Assembly (NCBI GenBank): GCA_963691655.1
Contig: OY829329.1
Location: forward strand, 21,714,708-21,778,707
Direction: 5' to 3'
DNA: 64,000 nt
From: Toxonevra muliebris
Lineage: Eukaryota > Arthropoda > Insecta > Diptera > Pallopteridae
Under the pieces are notes generated by a model. It was not told where the DNA came from. It saw only the letters and a list, made by a program, of their open reading frames with translations, and did no database searches. Shown piece by piece: positions 1 through 11,255 of this stretch. The position numbers and the translations under genes are program-made. Position 1 is the first letter of the stretch, and each line of letters starts with the position of its first letter.

Positions 1-1501
1 TTACAGTTGCGGTAAAAATAATATCACAGACTAGAGGAAAAAGTTTTATATTATGTAATAATAATTTTTTAATGATAAATTTATATAATATTCAAATATA
101 AAAAATAGCTTGAAGTCTCAAAATAACGATTTTTTTTTCGAAAGGCCCTGCAAAAAATAAAAAAAAATAATTGGCTTTCATAAACATTGAATTTTTGGGG
201 TGAAAAAAAATAGCACTATTGCTCATACTAATAGAGATAAGGCTATAAGTTTTTGAAAAAAAACTTTCTGGTTTCTACTCAGTAATCTTAATACTAAGTA
301 AAGGAGCCATTTTATGATATACCACACCGGATCTAAAAGATCCTCTTGTTTTGATTTTAAGAACCGCGTTTTCCATGTCAGGTAAGGTCTGAAAAATGAT
401 CTGCGCACCGTAAAATATTGATTTTGTTGTATAAGAATAAGTTTTTTACCAATGAAATGCTCTTATAAGAAGTATATACTACGTTTTAGGTTTTTCGCTC
501 CTTTAAATCGAACTAGAAACTTCTATAATTTCGCTCAGAAATTCTCCACAACTCTCCCAATTTTTTTCAAAAGCTTTTGGAGACATTTTTTTTACTTGCT
601 CCCAAGTTTTTCAGTAGTTGTTATCTTCAATTCACTTAAGTTTCTATTCAACTCTTCTCTTTTTTTTCAAAATTTCATCAAATTGAACAAGAAACTTCCA
701 TAAGTTGTTCAGAGATTTTCTATAGCTTTTATTAAAGGCTTTTCCAATTATTTTTATACTTTCTCTCAAGAACTTCCTCCTCCTGCAGTTGTTCCAGTAA
801 CTAGATCTCTTTGCTCTTTTTCAGCAATTCCTCCGTTATGCACTTTCCGAACTTCTTCCTAATTCATTCCCAGTTTGATATGGGAATTTCCATATTTTTC
901 ATTTAAATTTCCCCATAAATTCTTTGGACAATACACCACAGCTTCCGTTAAGAGTTTCTTCAATTTTTTTGATTAGGGCCTAGAGAAAATATTCCCAAAA
1001 TATTTAGCAGTTTCCGCAGTTATCGCAGGAACTCCTCTCCTCCGACTTTCCAGGAATTTCTCACCACTTCAGTTCCTCGCTGAACTTTCTCGTTGATCAT
1101 TGCATGAAGTACCCGTGGAAATCTTTCCCATTCAATATCGGAATTTCTATGTTTTTCTTCAAAACAACCTCTCAAATCGAACTATGAACTTACATAATTT
1201 CCTTTTACTTTGCTGACTTTAGTCCCAGTTAAAACTTATTTACCGTATTCGTTATAAAATAATTAAATTTACTTCTCTTATTCTTCTGATACTTTAAAGC
1301 CTTTTCATCATAGTTCTTTCTCTGAAATTGCTACTACTGAGTTGATATTTTTCGTACTTGGCTCAATTGATGTGAGCAATGCACATATAACATTTACCGA
1401 CGGCAAATTTTATCTTTATTCTTGCTTAACAATTGAAAAATTTCTCACATCAAAAATTTCCAAACTAATAATTTTTCCTCTTGTTTTTTATTTACTTACA
1501 G
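1..1501 (+). other. tsh: 3' part of an intron of teashirt
   Basis: This AT-rich, non-coding stretch ends in a classic 3' splice site just before the large coding exon. It holds loosely repeated phrases, for example AACTTCTATAATTT near 517, AACTTCCATAAGTT near 690 and AACTTACATAATTT near 1187. These suggest an old degenerate direct repeat with a spacing of 170-500 bases. No supported exon lies inside it. The short open frames here are AT-rich and low in complexity, and one of them (1342-1638) simply runs across the acceptor. That it is an intron is inferred from the acceptor and from the protein downstream lacking the usual N-terminus. Confidence 0.75.
1465..1501 (+). promoter_or_regulatory. 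tsh: Branch point and 3' splice acceptor of the tsh coding exon
   Basis: A branch-point-like CTAATA at 1465-1470 is followed by a T-rich tract (1471-1497) and TTACAG, with the AG at 1500-1501. The first exon base is C1502. Reading on from it, C1502 is the last base of a codon that begins in the upstream exon, which is a phase-2 intron. Confidence 0.8.
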
Positions 1502-4445
1502 CATGCCAACGGTTCGGCCTAGATCCACAGAATCAGCCAATTCCAGTGAACGATGTCCGTCGCACGACTCCAATTCATCGGAGAACGGTGGCGGCGGCGG
1601 TGGCAGAGATAATAAAGACGGCATTGTTGCCACAATGACTGGCGGTATTATGCCTATGCCGAATTCTCTAAGCTCAACATTCCCAGCTATACCGCAAAAC
1701 TTACCCGCACAACAACAACAATCTATGGAAGCATACATCCATATGGTTGCTGCTGCCGCACAATATGGCTTTCCCATGAATGCTGCCGCGGCTGGATCTC
1801 GGCTACCGCTTCCGTTGCCCGCTGAAGCAGCAGCACCATTTAAACTACCACCACAAGCATCACCAAATGCTTCAAGCAACAATTCAGAGGCTTTAGATTA
1901 TCGAACAAATCTCTTTGGACGTGCGACATCAGCTGAACCACTTGCTTCTGAGGAAGACGATGAGGATGAAGAGGCCAATAACGCTAATAATCCATTGGAC
2001 TTATCTGTGGGAACGCGTAAACGTTCGCGAGATGCAGATAATGAGCCTGATTCTACTATCGGGCAAATACAAGTTAAGAAAATATTCAAAACTGAAAGTC
2101 CACCGTTAAGTGCACCCCCTGTTGCAGCACCACCACCGGCACCCATGCTGCAAAGTGTTAGTCCTTATTTGGCAGCAGTAGCGGCAGCGAGTATCTTCCG
2201 TACGGGCCAGTTTCCCGATTGGAATGGTAAGAGTGATTTAGTCATTGATCCGCTAGAGAAAATGTCCGATATTGTCAAGGGACCACGTAAAGAAAAGCCG
2301 CAACGGAATCAGAATACAGCAACTCCTATACCACCGCCATCACAGCAGCAGCAGTCACCTCAGCAACAAGCTGCACAGCAATCTAGTGCTTCATCGACGA
2401 CACTACCACCATCCACCGAAGGTATGTCGAAGGCGCGGCATAATATCTGGCAGTCTCACTGGCAGAACAAGGGAGTCGCCAGTTCAGTATTCCGTTGTGT
2501 CTGGTGCAAGCAGAGCTTTTCCACTCTAGAGGCATTGACTACGCACATGAAGGATAGCAAGCATTGCGGTGTTAATGTGCCACCATTCGGAAATCTACCA
2601 AATACAGATCGTCATCATCAACCACCACCGCAGCAGTCGGGCTGCGGCGGACAACATCCCCACAATTTGCGCAAACAAGGCGGCAATCAGTCCGGACAAT
2701 CAAATTCATCTTCCACGCCTTCGGCGGCTGCAAAAAATGCATTCCAATATCGCGGCGATCCACCAACTCCGTTGCCGCGTAAACTCGTACGCGGTCAGAA
2801 CGTTTGGCTGGGAAAGGGAGTAGAGCAGGCTATGCAAATTCTGAAGTGTATGCGTTGCGGCGAGAGCTTCCGTTCGCTGGGAGAGATGACCAAGCACATG
2901 CAGGAGACGCAGCATTACACCAACATACTCTCACAGGAACAAACTATCTCAATGAAATCGTCAGCGGCCGATAATAAAGACGGGCAAAACAGCATGAGTT
3001 CCGAGGAGAGTCGCACGCTCAGTGCGGTGCTTACGTGCAAAGTCTGTGACAAAGCCTTCAATTCGTTTGCCGATCTCAGCTCTCATATGGCCAAAAATAA
3101 TCATTACTCCGAACCATTGATGCAATCAATGTCCGGCAGTGCTGGCAACCGAAAACGTCCCGCTCCCAAGAAGCGCGAGAAATCGCTGCCAGTGCGTAAG
3201 CTGCTCGAAATGAAGGGTGCACAAAATGAAGCAGAGATGGAAGCTAAAATGCAGCGTGCTTTTGATAGTGCCAAACGCATGCAGCTCGAGGGCACCGGCA
3301 TGGGGCCAAGCAATGATAAATCTGAGTCGGCCATATTCGCCGAGCGCATGCGTCAGTATATTACCGGAGTAAAGAGTGTCGAAGATATTGCCAAAGGTCA
3401 TGCGCAACAGGTTGCCGCAAATCTATTAAATAAAACCAACAAGTCGCCTGAGTTAGAGCCCAAAAATGGCGCCACCAAGTCCAATGCAGGTTCTTCCTCG
3501 GTTTTGAGCGCCATCGAGCAAATGTTCACCACTAGCTTCGATACACCGCCACGGCATGCTAGTCTGCCGGCCACAAGCCCCTCAAATTCATCGAACAAAA
3601 ACACTTCACCAGTGGCTGCGAGCATTCTAAAGCGCCTGGGCATCGATGAAACCGCAGACTATAATAAACCATTGATGGATACAACTGATCCGTATTTTCA
3701 GCATTATCGCTACAACAGCAGCGAGCGCAGTGGCAGCGAATGCAGCGCTGAAACGCACTTGGACTTGCGCAAGTTGGATGCCCCAACTCCTGATAAAATG
3801 CAAACCGATGAGACTGCAACAAAATATGATAACGAAGTAGAAATTAAAAAGGAACCACAAATAGAACAAATGAACGCTACGCATTCGTCGGCGCTTAAAT
3901 CGATGATTGGTGGTGATGCCGGTGGCGAATTAGCCCGACAAATGCCTGATATTAAAATGGAGATCAAGGCTGAGGTAGACGATGAAGAGACCAAAAGTCC
4001 ACAAAGTGCCAACAATGAGAAAATCGAAAATAATGGCGGTGGTCCAACAAATGGCGTTACTGATTTTACGCTCTCCAGGAATAATAACAAAGAGCGCAGC
4101 GTTACTCCACCCAAAGTTGCAGTCGCTGGTAGTCCATCAAATCGTGCTACGCTAGCCCCACGCAGTCCCACCGACAGTCATCGTTCTGCGACACCAAAGT
4201 CACCAGCTTCTAGCATTAAATCATATGATGGTGAAAAGAAATATCCCAGCGATTCGCTTAATGCGCTATCATCAATGTTTGATTCTCTGGGCAGCTCTGG
4301 ATCCACCACATCCGTGGGTAGCCGCCTGCAACCAAATTCAACGGGTGGTCCTGCACACAACAATCAAATGGGATCACCCGAGAATCTTAGTACATCCAAT
4401 TCGTTAGCTGCTTTACGTCAATTCGTTAAAAAAGAGTCCACTTAA
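1502..4445 (+). CDS. tsh: Teashirt zinc-finger transcription factor, large 3' coding exon
   Basis: This nuclear zinc-finger repressor acts in trunk, leg and eye patterning and in Wingless signalling in flies. Counting from the ATG at 1503, the exon encodes 980 residues. A conserved opening block (PTVRPRSTESANSSERCPSH) is followed by an acidic run near 150-160 and PLDLS at 164-168, the CtBP co-repressor motif. Three widely spaced C2H2 fingers of form CX2CX12HX5H follow at about 332-354, 449-471 and 512-534. A basic, nuclear-signal-like stretch lies near 550-568, and the Ser/Pro-rich tail ends with the LAALRQF block before TAA at 4443-4445. Three fingers and no fourth favour teashirt over tiptop. 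The frame is open across the acceptor, and from memory the fly protein has about 20 residues upstream, so Met at 1503 is probably internal and the true start lies in an unseen exon. No frameshift was seen. In insects with one unduplicated gene the name would be tiptop/teashirt. Confidence 0.95.
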
Positions 4446-5140
4446 GTTCACAATTTTTCTTTTCGTTCAGTGAGAAACACTCATACAAACTTTTTTGTTT
4501 TGCCACATTTCGGTGTTGGACCGGAAATATCGTCGTTGTCGTTGTCGTCATCGTCATCGTCGCCATGATCCAAAGCCGACGGCGTCGACGTTTTTCATTA
4601 TGAACGCTGTCGCTATGTCGCGGAAGCGTAGCGTAGCACACGCTCTATCATTGCCGTCGCCTTTTGTTACCGTTGCCGCCACCGTCGCTACCATTCGCTG
4701 CTGCCGCATCAACATAGCTCTGCCGTTCATCAATAGTAATGGTTGGACTCCATTATCAGATTGAAGATATATAATTCAATTCTTGAATTTATCATAAGCG
4801 CGTGCGTGCATCGCTCCGCGTCGGGATTAGGACAACATCAGACGTCAATATCCCATAACGAATGTTAATAGAGTTGGCCGAAATTTATACGTGAAAGTTT
4901 ATAAACGTCGGCATAGGAACCCTACGCTGGTTAGTCGCCGGTTACGCGATGGACTGCCGCGTATTCGTATTGAACACTTGGAAAATGAAAGAATGAAATA
5001 CAAATTATTACCGATTCTACAAAAAAAAAAAAAAGAAAAAAAACTAAAGTATACACACATGATTAGGACAACGCAAGCTCGATGCGCAGAATCCATAAGG
5101 TAATTATCAAACTTCTTTCTTACTTAATCTGATATTAAGT
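4446..5140 (+). other. tsh: Probable 3' UTR of teashirt
   Basis: This non-coding stretch directly follows the stop. It starts with a CGTCGTTGTCGT-like run (about 4530-4570) and stays richer in CG than the DNA further downstream until about 4970. It also has an A-rich run at 5022-5042. I see no AATAAA in this part, so the poly(A) site is not placed. The small open frames on both strands look like composition effects. Confidence 0.5.
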
Positions 5141-5149
5141 GTGCTTTCA

Positions 5150-7020
5150 AAGGCACTCCAACCTAACCTAACCTGCTCTCAAACTTGTAGAACTATGAAA
5201 ATTAGGTTAGAGAAAAAGAACAAGTGTCGTACTTCTAGCCTTAGAAAAACCCTTTAATTCAGAGAAGATAAAGCTAACAGATCTCTTGTTCTGTTTAGGT
5301 CGGTTCGAGGTTTTTAGAGACGGCCTAGGTCATTAGAGAACCATGATTTCGGGAACTTGAAGAAATTCAGTTTAATCCAGCTCTCAGTTGTATCTCCTAT
5401 AGGTTTTGGAGATTTTGGACGAGAAAAAAAGGCAGAAATGCCGTACTTCTAGCTCTCAGTTTGGCTTCGTGTATGTTTTGGAGATTTTGGACCAGAAAAA
5501 AGGCAGAGATGTCGTACTTCCATTCGGACACATTCTAAAGTCATTAGAAATAACAGACCGCGTCTTCCGTTGTGTTATAAAATCGGCATTGGCCCAAGAG
5601 AACATTATTTGCCGACCTGTTGAAGAAGTTTGACTAAATTCAACTACGAGACTTGATTTGGTTAGATTTCTGAGACGCTGGCATACCGAACTGCACACTA
5701 CAAGGATTTGATTCAATCGCAGTTTTAGCCTTGTCTTCTGCTTATGTCATTTCATCCCTTGTAAGGCTTAAAGTCACAGAGTTCGATCCCTTGCTTTCAA
5801 GTGCTCTTCTGCCAGTATCTCTTAGGTCTTCCTCATTTTCGAGTTCCATTGTAGGGCGGGCTTGTCTACAGATCTTGCTGGGCGTTATGACTGATTAATC
5901 TCCACTTTCTCTATTTTATTTTGGCCGCAATTGGGATCTGTTTGCATAAATCTGTAATGAGGATTGTCGTTGGTCACCAGCACCGGGCATTTATTGGCGA
6001 AGAGGTGGAACTTAATATCTAGAAGTTCAGTCATCCCAAATATACCAATTTAACGCGCTTTGTCTAGGTTTATCAAATCAACTGATACCATTGTGTTTAG
6101 CTTAGATTCGATTTAGAGATAGTCTAGAAGGATATAGATCTTTCGTAACTCTTAGCCTTTTGGATCCAGATAGAGAGAAAGGAGAAGAGAAAAGAAGAAA
6201 AGCAAAATGAAATCTAAAACCCCACCAAATTTCTTGGTCTCTTTAAGAAAACTATGAAGATCAGATAGGGAAATTGAGTGAGCAGAACTCATCCTTAAGA
6301 CATCGCATCCCAGTAGGCGTTACCTTCTTTTCGCGAAGGCGGAACATTAACATAGAAAATTCTCTCTAGCGTTCTTTTCATCTTCAAAGCAGGACATGCA
6401 TAACGGACACCCATGTTAGCCATATATTGACTACCAGATCCTTTCTTCCTAGATGGAGAAGTTCAGCAGTTCTTCTGTTAGGTTCTTTCACAAAAGACTT
6501 CGTAGTTTTGCACAAACTTACACTGGATGTTCTTTCTCTATGAGCATAACTCACTGATTCGTTGATCCCATGTATAATTTCTGCCAAACTGACACCGATA
6601 ATTGGTTGCGGGCTCATCGAAATTCCGGTAGAGACACGTCGAAGTGTGCTAGCACCCTGATCGCTAACGATCTCCGAAAAAGTGGCGTGGTTTTCTAGCG
6701 GCTTTAGTGCAGTCTGACTGTCACTTCTATCCATTTTCCTCGTCAACCGTTTTCGATTATTCAGCAAGCAAGCAAAGATCTCTTCCTTGTCCAGGTACCA
6801 ACCATGAATAGGTTCCAATTATTGTTTTGGAGCCGTCGGTATTGAAATTCGGATGATCTTTGGAATACTCCATTGGGTTCGGTCAGGATATTTCACATCA
6901 TATTTTCTGCAGAATTCGATATGGGGCACGAGACTGTCAACCGGCATCGGGTTCCTAGCTTAAGAAACCTGGCATACTAATTTTCACTAGCAACTTAAAT
7001 ACTTCTCCCTCCTTGTGAGT
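5150..7020 (-). pseudogene. Decayed non-LTR retrotransposon, RNase H and C-terminal region
   Basis: Read on the minus strand from about 7020, the translation shows a TDGSKT motif near 6840. Further on come SDSQTALKPLENHA (RNase H second block), GPEP-like and RRTAELLHLGRKDL phrases, and a C-x2-C-type cluster near 6390, in the order expected of the 3' end of R1/I/Jockey-type LINEs. Several stops and frameshifts break it; the longest open stretch is 6384-6818. The part below about 6150 is 3' UTR-like and carries a direct repeat: TTTTGGAGATTTTGGAC occurs near 5403 and near 5472. The 5' limit and any target duplication were not found. The RNase H part is fairly sure; the full extent is a guess. 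Confidence 0.6.
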
Positions 7021-8987
7021 ATTAGAATCAGGATATCTGATCTGATACACGAACTCGGTTCATGCATTTCAGAGAATCTGCCACGAATGGACATATCCAC
7101 ATCCTGAAAGTACTTGCTAGCTAGTCGACCGGTATCAAATCGTCTGCGTGAAGTCTAAAGAAATCTCTCGCTAAAATATTCACCTCTAGTTTACCGATCT
7201 GTTTCGCATAAATCGAGAATTTTTGACTATTCTTCTTATCGAAGTTGGTTCGATGATAGGAACTTCTTGAATTTGATTTTATCTTTTAAGAATTAGTAGT
7301 CATTCCATTCAATATTATCCTTACTACCTTTGAGAGAAGGACTTGAGTATTTGAGTGATAAAATCCCAGAACGGAAAGAAGCCGTCTAAGGTTTATTTGT
7401 TAAAGATCAATCTTTTATTGGTTCAACAACATATTTCGAAGGTTCGCAGAAATCCGCTTGCAAAATATTCATCTCGAGTTTACAGGTCGGTTAGTTTTTT
7501 AAGCAAAAAGTTCAGTTTCACCCTTTACTCCTTTCGGGACCGTAAGTAAACCAGAGGCGATAGCGGAAACCCGAATCCGGATTCGAATTTTCTGACGCAA
7601 TTTTCGTTCAAAACAGACATTTTGCGCTTCTGAAGGCTTAAATTTTCATGGGTCAAATGAGACCCTGTGACCCTCAATGGGATTTTTTTTATAAACTTTT
7701 TCTGCACATTTTTTTTATAGATATTTTTTTAAGATAGATAACGTTAATTAGCATTAATTTTTCGCTTAACCCTTTCTTGACCGTAACGAAACTAGAAACG
7801 ATTGAGTAAAACCGAGTCCAGATTCAAATTTTTTGTTCACCCATTTCACTGTAATCGCGTTAGATACGCGGCCACGGGCTGTTAATAAATAAATAAAATA
7901 TTTGTACATATTATAACAACCCCCCTCCCCTTTACTTCCATCAAAACTTATGAAAACTCTATCACTTATAATTTATTAATTTCATATTTCTTTCTTTTTA
8001 CTTTTAGATTTGATGAGTTGAAAAATTTTGATTGACCTTCAGATGTGGAAATGAAGAGCGTATCATCCCCTAACTAATTTTCCTGCTACAGAAAGAAAGA
8101 AAAATTTGAAGAGAGAGAGAGAGAGAGAGAGATGTAAAGATGGCAATTATGTTGCAAGAAATGCAAAACCTACCACCAGTCAAACGAAGAAACGAATAAT
8201 AAAAAAAGCCCTTTTCAGGGCTGCAAATCTTTCAAACAAAGAGATAAAAATGTTTTTTGTTTTCTTGATTCATAATATTTTTGAAAAAATTAATTATTTA
8301 TAATGCAACAAATTGTTGCACATAAATGTCCAAATCAAAGTATGTAAGTAAAAAAGTTTGTGAGCGACTGGATAGTCCCCGGTCTCTTTGAAAAATTTCT
8401 TTTAATGCCTGCCTTACCTTTCAATTTCTTTTGAGGGAGAAATTTAGAAATTGTTGCCACTTTGGCACTGAAACACATTAAAAATCGCCACAGGTTTCTG
8501 GTTTCTTAATCTGTTTCTTTTAATTATACCGGAAGCGAAACGTAGGTTCCATTAGGATACTTAAGCAAAGAGATAGCTCGTTGTGACACCACATGGTTAC
8601 TGGTTACTTGAGACATTCGGATTTTATTATGTTCAATTTTAGCATGCTCTCTATATAAAACAACTTCATCTCAGATAAAAGAAGCTACATACCTACTATG
8701 GTAAAAACACAGCCAAAGCAGCCGGCCTCAACTTCAACAACAAACACATCGAATTTTATGAACTTGTATGGAAAAACATTTCTGAGATTGGCTGCCGCCT
8801 GCTTCAACGATGCTACAATAGATTCAATTCAAATTCTCTCAACTTCAGAATGTTTTCTCTCTTGTGAGAGGGGAAAAATTGCCATATTTTTCAAAAAAAA
8901 AAAAGGTTCTGCCAAATTTAAGTACAAAAAAATTGCTTTTTTTCTTGATTCTTTTGATGATTTTGCACAAATAAGCCGAAGTAAATA
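7021..8987. other. Non-coding stretch, no gene seen
   Basis: No gene is supported. Two related phrases around 7535-7610 and 7765-7830 (GACCGTAA followed by a CGATT/CGAATT-rich stretch) suggest a degenerate repeat pair. A GA microsatellite lies at 8109-8132. Short open frames here have no recognisable motif. Confidence 0.6.
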
Positions 8988-10290
8988 AGGAGTGAGATTG
9001 AAAAAATCTTAACACACGTTTTACCCAACAATTTTTTTTGGGTGTAAAATTTAAAAATTTCTTTGATCTAGTTATCTTTGAAAAATATGTCAGTTGTTAT
9101 GTTTAAATACAAACATGTTAATTTATTGTGAGTTTGATCAAAATGAGTGAAGAAAAAGAAGAACGTCTTAAAATTATTAAAAATTTTCAAAAAAATCCAA
9201 ATTGGTCCTACAAAAAATTGGCCAAAGAATTGAAGGTCTGCCGTCAAACTATTTCCAATGTTATTAAACAGTTTCAGGAGAATTTGAACATCGATAGAAA
9301 ACCTCGGTCGGGAAGAAAACAAGGACCACATCGTATTGGGAAAGCCAAGAAAATAGAAAGCATATTGAAAAGATCTCCAAACACATCTGGTAAAAAAAGC
9401 TGCCCGCTTAGCCCAGTGCTCTGACTATTAGGTGCGAAAAGTTAAAGCCAATGCAGGTTTGAAAACATACAAAGTCCAAAAATTTCCAGACAAGAAAGCT
9501 GCAAAAAATTTAAACGCCAAAAGTAGGGCTCGGAAATTATAATCGAATTTCATACAAAAATATTCATGTTGTATAATGGACGACGAAACGTATGGACTGG
9601 CAGATTTTACGGAGCTTCCGGGTCAAAATTTGTATGTTGCTGATGCTCGAGGAAATGTCGAAGAACAATTTAGAATCCAAAAGCAGACAAAATTTCCTAA
9701 AAAATTCCTGGTATGGCGAGCTATATACAGTTGCGGCAAACGAAGCAAGTCATTTGTTATAGTGGGCTCTATAAATACCAAAATATACATCAAAGAATGT
9801 TTGAAAAAACGACTTCTTCCTTTCATAAGAGAGCACAATGTGTCCACATATTTTTAGCCCGATTTGGCATCATGTCACTACGGCTAGAAAGCTCTGGAGT
9901 GGTACCAAAGTAATGACATAGTTTTTGTACCAAGAGAGGCCAATCCTCCAAATTGTCCGGAGCTAAGACCAGTGGAGAGATATTGGGCTCTTGTGAAAAG
10001 AAACTTAAAGAGCACAAAAAAAAAGGTGTCCCAAAATATCGGAGATTTTAAAAGGAGATGGGCAAACTGTTCCAAAAACGTGTCTGAAACAACTATCAAA
10101 TCTCTAATGGAAGGCTTACCAAAAAAGGTCCACGATTTCATGAATAGTGGTTAGAACTATAAAAGTTATATTTTTCTCTAATTTATAAAATATTATCAAA
10201 TAAATTAAAGAAAAAATCAAAACTCTAAGATCAACCGTTTAAAAATTATTGAATTTTATAAATGTTAAGATTTTTTTCGATTTCACTCCT
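8988..10290 (+). mobile_element. Complete DD37E Tc1/mariner element, copy A
   Basis: This 1,303-bp element is flanked by the TA target duplication (8986-8987 and 10291-10292). Its terminal repeats read AGGAGTGAGATTGAAAAAAT on the left and AGGAGTGAAATCGAAAAAAA inward from the right, and both continue into TCTTAACA. Just inside the left end, TTTTACCCAACAA is echoed by a TTGGGTGTAAAA inverted partner. It carries one transposase pseudogene. Copy B lies at 44277 in the opposite orientation. The terminal repeats and TA flanks are directly visible. The family name comes from the catalytic spacing. Confidence 0.9.
9143..10154 (+). pseudogene. DD37E-type transposase, broken
   Basis: This would be the cut-and-paste transposase of the surrounding element. 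The ATG at 9143 opens a helix-turn-helix N-terminus (KIIKNFQKNPNWSYKKLA, then CRQTISNVIKQF). Catalytic motifs follow: MDDETY for the first Asp, PDLASCHYG for the second, and RPVERYW for the final Glu. The second Asp and the Glu are separated by 37 residues. That spacing matches the ITmD37E family of Tc1/mariner elements known from mosquitoes. A one-base slip in an A-run near 9390-9400 changes the frame. At least four in-frame stops follow, at about 9429, 9539, 9855 and 9885. The gene is dead, but the reading frame can be followed throughout. Confidence 0.85.
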
Positions 10291-10541
10291 TAATTTAAGA
10301 ATCACGAATTTTTTCGTTTTCTTTTTTAAAAATCAACAATACAAACATAAAGAGAATGAATTGTAAAAGCAAAAATCAAATCATCAGCTTTTCTTGAAGC
10401 TAGAGGTTGACGCTCTTATTGTGTCTGTTCTCTCAGATGAAGTTGGCGGTTAGAGTTGTGTTTATACCAGCATAGGCGAAAAACTTCCACGCAGGCAAAT
10501 GAGCTTAAGAAATTTCACACATACAGAGCTCATTTCCATAG

Positions 10542-11249
10542 GGCGATGTTACACGATCAATGTTTTGCTGTCAAACAATGAAATTGTTGTTGCTTTGAAA
10601 AATGAACACTGAGCAAAAGAGAGGATGAACACATTTCACTTCAAATTTGTTTACTTACGAAAAAAAACCTGCATCACTTCAAATAAAATGGGGTTGCTGA
10701 AGAAACACTGCTGCATTTAATTGGAAATACTAATATTTTATGAAAAATACTAGACTTTTTACTAACTTTTAAATAATTTTTTTTTTCTTTGCCACCCATT
10801 GCGTTGTTTGGCTTTTGTTTGTTTGTGAAAATGAGTGCTGTTTAAAAAAATACTCAATAATTTTTATTAAAACGTAGTAATTCAATGGCCAAGTAACAAA
10901 ATGGCGGAGTTTATTTTAATAGTTCGTAAATTTTAAGGATTATTTTTCGACGTTTTTCATGTATAAATGCAATATTTTTTTTTGTATAATTTGTTGCTAT
11001 TTCCACCAACATTATCTCATATTGTCATTATAATTATTTTCGATCCAATTCCAATCCAATTGTTGAATTTTCATTCACTTCAAAATAAAATTAAATACTT
11101 TTTAGTTGGAAAAACATAATTGCAGATAAAAGTATTAAAAATAAACATTCAGCAAAAAACTGATAGTGTAACAGGGCATCAAACAAAACGATGAAAAGAG
11201 AGTAAAAACAGAAAGCATTGACAGCAAAACATTGACGGTGTAACATCAG
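10542..11249. mobile_element. 708-bp terminal-inverted-repeat element (MITE), class uncertain
   Basis: The left end reads GATGTTACACGATCAATG then TTTTGCTGTCAA, and the right end is its inverse with two differences (GATGTTACACCGTCAATG). The flanks share CCATAG (10536-10541 and 11250-11255), a plausible 6-bp target duplication. No transposase is encoded. The arms are clear; the exact ends and the superfamily are not. Confidence 0.7.
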
Positions 11250-11255
11250 CCATAG

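Noticed and set aside
1342..1638. Open frame crossing the tsh acceptor
   Set aside because: It overlaps the conserved exon in another frame and begins in AT-rich intron; no motif.
8698..8988. 96-residue open frame ending at the DD37E element
   Set aside because: Low-complexity lysine/phenylalanine-rich tail, no recognisable domain, and it ends exactly at the target site by chance.
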